Shown here: positions 61,545-64,000 of the stretch, piece by piece
Layout: the number at the start of each line of letters is the position of its first letter
Numbering within the stretch: the first letter of the stretch is position 1
Assembly: GCF_051131155.1 (NCBI RefSeq)
Contig: NZ_CP159508.1
Location: 4,650,001-4,714,000, forward strand
Source: Pseudanabaena minima
GTDB taxonomy: Bacteria; Cyanobacteriota; Cyanobacteriia; Pseudanabaenales; Pseudanabaenaceae
DNA length: 64,000 bases
Direction: 5' to 3'
Made by a program: the position numbers and the translations under genes
Notes under the pieces: generated by a model
Seen by the model: the letters and a program-made list of their open reading frames with translations, nothing else
What the model was told of the DNA's origin: nothing
The model's database searches: none

Positions 61545-62041
61545 ATCTTCCCTATTCGCAACTTCCTACTCCTGATCGCGATCGTGCTGCTTTTATTGCT
61601 AGTGATGCAGTGGTAATCGGTGATGTACATCTCGGCGATCACGTGAATATTTGGTACAAGGTGGTAATTAGGGCGGATGTCAATCGCATGGAGATTGGTT
61701 ACTGCACGAATATTCAGGATGGGGCGATCTTGCATGGCGATCCTGACCAGCCTTTGGTAATTGGTGAATATGTGACAATTGGTCATCGGGCGGTGATTCA
61801 CTGTGCGGAAATTGGGCGCGGTTGCTTGATCGGGATGGGGGCAATTCTGTTGGAAGGGGTGAAAATTGGGGCAGGAAGTATTGTGGGTGCGGGGGCGGTG
61901 GTGACTAAGGATGTGCCTGCGGGTGTGGTGGTTGCAGGTGTGCCTGCGAAAGTGATGCGCGAGCTTTCGGAAGAGGAGCAACAACAGGCGATCGCCCATG
62001 CGGAAAATTATTATCAGTTATCGCTGTTGCATATGCAATAA
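61541..62041 (+). CDS. Gamma-carbonic anhydrase family protein (left-handed beta-helix)
   Basis: 166 aa. Hexapeptide repeats with zinc-site residues: VNIWYKVVIRADVNRMEIG, NIQDGAILHGDPDQP, TIGHRAVIHCAEIGRGCLIG. His residues are at the usual positions (LHG, GHR, IHC). The family includes CcmM-like and YrdA/PaaY-type enzymes; activity as carbonic anhydrase is not certain. Confidence 0.88.
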   Translation: MHLPYSQLPTPDRDRAAFIASDAVVIGDVHLGDHVNIWYKVVIRADVNRMEIGYCTNIQDGAILHGDPDQPLVIGEYVTIGHRAVIHCAEIGRGCLIGMGAILLEGVKIGAGSIVGAGAVVTKDVPAGVVVAGVPAKVMRELSEEEQQQAIAHAENYYQLSLLHMQ

Positions 62042-62084
62042 AGGCGATCGCTTATTAGCATCTCGTACAGAATTGATGTTGTAT

Positions 62085-62699
62085 TTATTTTTCCTCTAAA
62101 ATTCCAATTAAGCTTGTTACTAAATCAGCAAGATCTTCAGGCACTCGATACAAACTGACATCTTGAGTCATCTGCTTAGATTTACGATCTAATTTTGCAA
62201 ATTGCCAGATTTTGCCAATTGAGACAATCCCATAAAGTGTGGAGCAATCACTGACTTCTGCTTTATCCACTGCAATTAGTTCTACTGCTAGCTGCTTGAA
62301 TCCCCGTTCAAGGTTTTCATCCTTTGCTTCGATAATCAATAATTGTTGAGATGCTTCTAGGTAGTAGTCTAGAGAGCCTTTTAACTGTTCAGTAACCATT
62401 AATGGATAGGACACAAATAGCTGTGTATCAATGTAATCCATAACTTCCATGAGGACTGGAGCGATCAAAAACGCGCGTCTAGCTAGTTCACTATCAAAGG
62501 CAATTCTCAGTAAGTTACGTTCTATCCGATGTTGCAAATCAGTTAGAGAAGTAATTATTTGTGAGGTTTTAGGTAAGGTGAGCTTAGCTACCTGCCATTT
62601 ATAACCAAAGTATGCCAAAAGGTCTTTGGGGTAATAGTTAAGTTTGAAATAATCTGAGAAGTCACAGGATGCTGGTAATTCGATCGCTTTGTGACTCAT
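62085..62699 (-). CDS. PD-(D/E)XK nuclease-like protein, unknown role
   Basis: 204 aa. A nuclease-like motif is visible: KGSLDYYLEASQQLLIIEAK (D...E-A-K) followed by DENLERGFKQLAVELIAVDK (downstream Gln). The rest, e.g. YVIDTQ-like MDYIDTQLFVSYPLMVTEQL, is helical. Similar proteins are frequent in cyanobacterial genomes without known function. Confidence 0.65.
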   Translation of the reverse strand: MSHKAIELPASCDFSDYFKLNYYPKDLLAYFGYKWQVAKLTLPKTSQIITSLTDLQHRIERNLLRIAFDSELARRAFLIAPVLMEVMDYIDTQLFVSYPLMVTEQLKGSLDYYLEASQQLLIIEAKDENLERGFKQLAVELIAVDKAEVSDCSTLYGIVSIGKIWQFAKLDRKSKQMTQDVSLYRVPEDLADLVTSLIGILEEK

Positions 62700-62815
62700 T
62701 GCTATGTTTCCAAGAAGCTAGACGGATATGAGCTTATGATAGTCTAAACTCCAATGAAATAGAGCGATCGCTTTGTGAGGGGATTAGGGTTACACAACCT
62801 GAAAAGCAGAGATTA

Positions 62816-62880
62816 AGATCCCCGACTTTTTTTGTGAACTTGAAAATCACTTTTGATAGCAAAGAAAAAGTCGGGGATCT
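62816..62880. repeat. Inverted repeat AGATCCCCGACTTTTT...AAAAAGTCGGGGATCT
   Basis: Arms of 16 bp are perfect around a loop of about 30 nt. It lies in the 219-bp space between the nuclease-like gene and the WD40 gene. Similar GATCCCCGACTTTTT repeats occur in several cyanobacteria. Confidence 0.75.
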
Positions 62881-62918
62881 GGGCAGTTACAGGTTACTTT
62901 TGATTGCTGAATTAACTA

Positions 62919-63998
62919 TTAAGAATCTATATCTCTTTTCACTTGCTGTCGCCATTCTTCTAACTTTGTCTCTGTAAATGGATTTTTGCCTTGCTTCAGA
63001 TCTTCTAGCCATCCTTGTTGATCTGCATAGCTATATTTAACTACATAGTTTCTATTTCGGAGCGAGAGCATTACTTCAATGTTCTCTTGGTAAATCTTGG
63101 CGAGAGAAATTTCAAATTCTGAAATTGCTCCATTGCTATCTCCTATAAGCGCTTTGGCAATGCTCCTATTTTGGCGAATATCAAGATTGTCGGGTTCAAG
63201 ATTAACGGCATTATTGCAAGCGAAAATAACTTCACTTGCTGAGTTGTATATACTGCCCTTCCAGCAAAGCGTGTTCCATGAAGTGCCAGAAATTTTAATA
63301 TTTGGATTTCTCTTGACTGCTTCATTATAGGTAACTATAGCTCCTTTGATATCGCCTTCTTTAGCTAGTTGTTCTCCTTTAGGAATGAAGTATGGATTGA
63401 GTTCTGTTTGCGGATCGAGGGAAATGCTAATATCTAATTTCTTTGCTTCTTGAAATAGGAATAGAGCCGCTTCAGGTTTACCACGCATCCCTTTAGTTCT
63501 TGCTTCAGCGACTAGGGCGGGAGCCGCCGCTTTAAGTGTTTGAGGAGAGCGGCAAGTAGCAAGGTTTTGCTGCAAATCTGGTTGTGTTGTCATGTAGTCT
63601 TGCAGCCAATAGCAAGCTAGTCCCATTTGACGATCTAAGTCCAGGCTCCACAATTTGATAGTTGTGTCCAAACTGCCAGTGGCAATAGTCTTGCCATCGG
63701 AACTAAAGACGACGCTAATGACTCCTTCGCTATGCCCTTTGAAGGTTTGGATTTCTTTGCCTTCCAGATTCCACAATTTGACCGTTTTGTCCCAACTACC
63801 AGTAGCAATGATCTTGCCATCGGGACTAAAGGCAACACCACTAACCCCTTCGCTATGTCCTTTGAAGGTATGAAGTTCTTTTCCATCCAGACTCCATAAC
63901 TTGACGGTTCTGTCCAAACTCCCAGTGGCAATGGTCTTGCTGTCGGAACTAAAGACAACGTTACTGATCCCTTCGCTATGTCCTTTGAAGGTTTGGAG
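62919..63998 (-). CDS. WD40-repeat protein with TPR-like C-terminus, 5' end outside window
   Basis: The frame is open to the right edge (first full codon at 63998). Three WD40 repeats are visible, very alike: TFKGHSEGISNVVFSSDSKT, TFKGHSEGVSGVAFSPDGKI and TFKGHSEGVISVVFSSDGKT, each followed by IATGS-D-T-KLW. About 200 C-terminal residues carry helical pairs (EGDIKGAIVTYNEAVKRNPN, GDSNGAISEFEISLAKIYQ). Many such cyanobacterial proteins have AAA/NACHT or kinase front parts; here it is not visible. Confidence 0.85.
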   Translation of the reverse strand, partial: LQTFKGHSEGISNVVFSSDSKTIATGSLDRTVKLWSLDGKELHTFKGHSEGVSGVAFSPDGKIIATGSWDKTVKLWNLEGKEIQTFKGHSEGVISVVFSSDGKTIATGSLDTTIKLWSLDLDRQMGLACYWLQDYMTTQPDLQQNLATCRSPQTLKAAAPALVAEARTKGMRGKPEAALFLFQEAKKLDISISLDPQTELNPYFIPKGEQLAKEGDIKGAIVTYNEAVKRNPNIKISGTSWNTLCWKGSIYNSASEVIFACNNAVNLEPDNLDIRQNRSIAKALIGDSNGAISEFEISLAKIYQENIEVMLSLRNRNYVVKYSYADQQGWLEDLKQGKNPFTETKLEEWRQQVKRDIDS

Positions 63999-64000
63999 TT

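Noticed and set aside
1..64000. tRNA or rRNA genes
   Set aside because: I saw no cloverleaf with a GGTTCRANTCC arm and CCA end and no rRNA-like stretch. A tRNA scan would be decisive.

Overview
The window is chromosomal DNA of a cyanobacterium. It carries psaA/psaB, an NDH-1 cluster, the ferredoxin-thioredoxin reductase variable chain, ycf46/ycf35, cyanobacterial-type gshA and a phytol-kinase-like gene, and the palindrome GCGATCGC (HIP1) recurs throughout. The mix of photosynthesis genes, CHAT proteins, IS elements and palindromes would fit a Pseudanabaena-like filamentous lineage, but the genus is an inference.

Layout. 1-5.2 kb: the end of a CHAT-domain gene, a phytol kinase, and a C39-peptidase gene broken by an IS982-family element that is itself broken by an IS630-family element. 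5.4-9.7 kb: ndhH-A-I-G-E on the minus strand. 10.4-16.5 kb: a J-domain/TPR protein and an Mrp-type cation/proton antiporter operon. 16.5-19.1 kb: an orphan glutamine-type ABC ATPase and a beta-helix surface protein. 19.3-26.9 kb: an accessory island bounded by direct repeats of an Rpn-like gene; it holds a haemagglutinin-CHAT gene split by a second IS630 element, plus an LRR protein. 26.9-38 kb: housekeeping genes (ksgA, rsfS, ftrV, SPFH, RnfD-like, DUF2330, GGDEF, glmU, aspA). 38-41.8 kb: a damaged multidomain lipase with a MITE at its 5' end and a DUF433/DUF5615 pair. 41.8-46.8 kb: psaA-psaB. 46.8-62 kb: transaldolase, ycf46-ycf35, EAL, CAP, rluE, lipoate-ligase-like, YbjN, DUF2808, guaA, DUF3095, gshA, Uma2, a fused oligopeptide ABC ATPase and gamma-carbonic anhydrase. 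62-64 kb: a nuclease-like protein and a WD40 protein cut by the window edge.

The most striking non-coding feature is a dense set of long, mostly perfect palindromes (arms 13-30 bp) in the intergenic spaces. Most have a 3-nt loop closed by G-C pairs (GC-NNN-GC, often GCGAAGC). Arms differ from locus to locus but stay complementary. Several share outer AAACCC/GGGTTT ends, several contain the stop codon of the adjacent gene, and two lie between divergent genes where they cannot serve as ordinary terminators. Two copies with the same outer ends show matched changes in both arms. I regard this as the best candidate for an undescribed system here.

Three host genes are visibly damaged by mobile DNA. 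For the C39 peptidase, the haemagglutinin-CHAT gene and the IS982 transposase, removing the element and one copy of its target duplication restores a continuous reading frame in silico.
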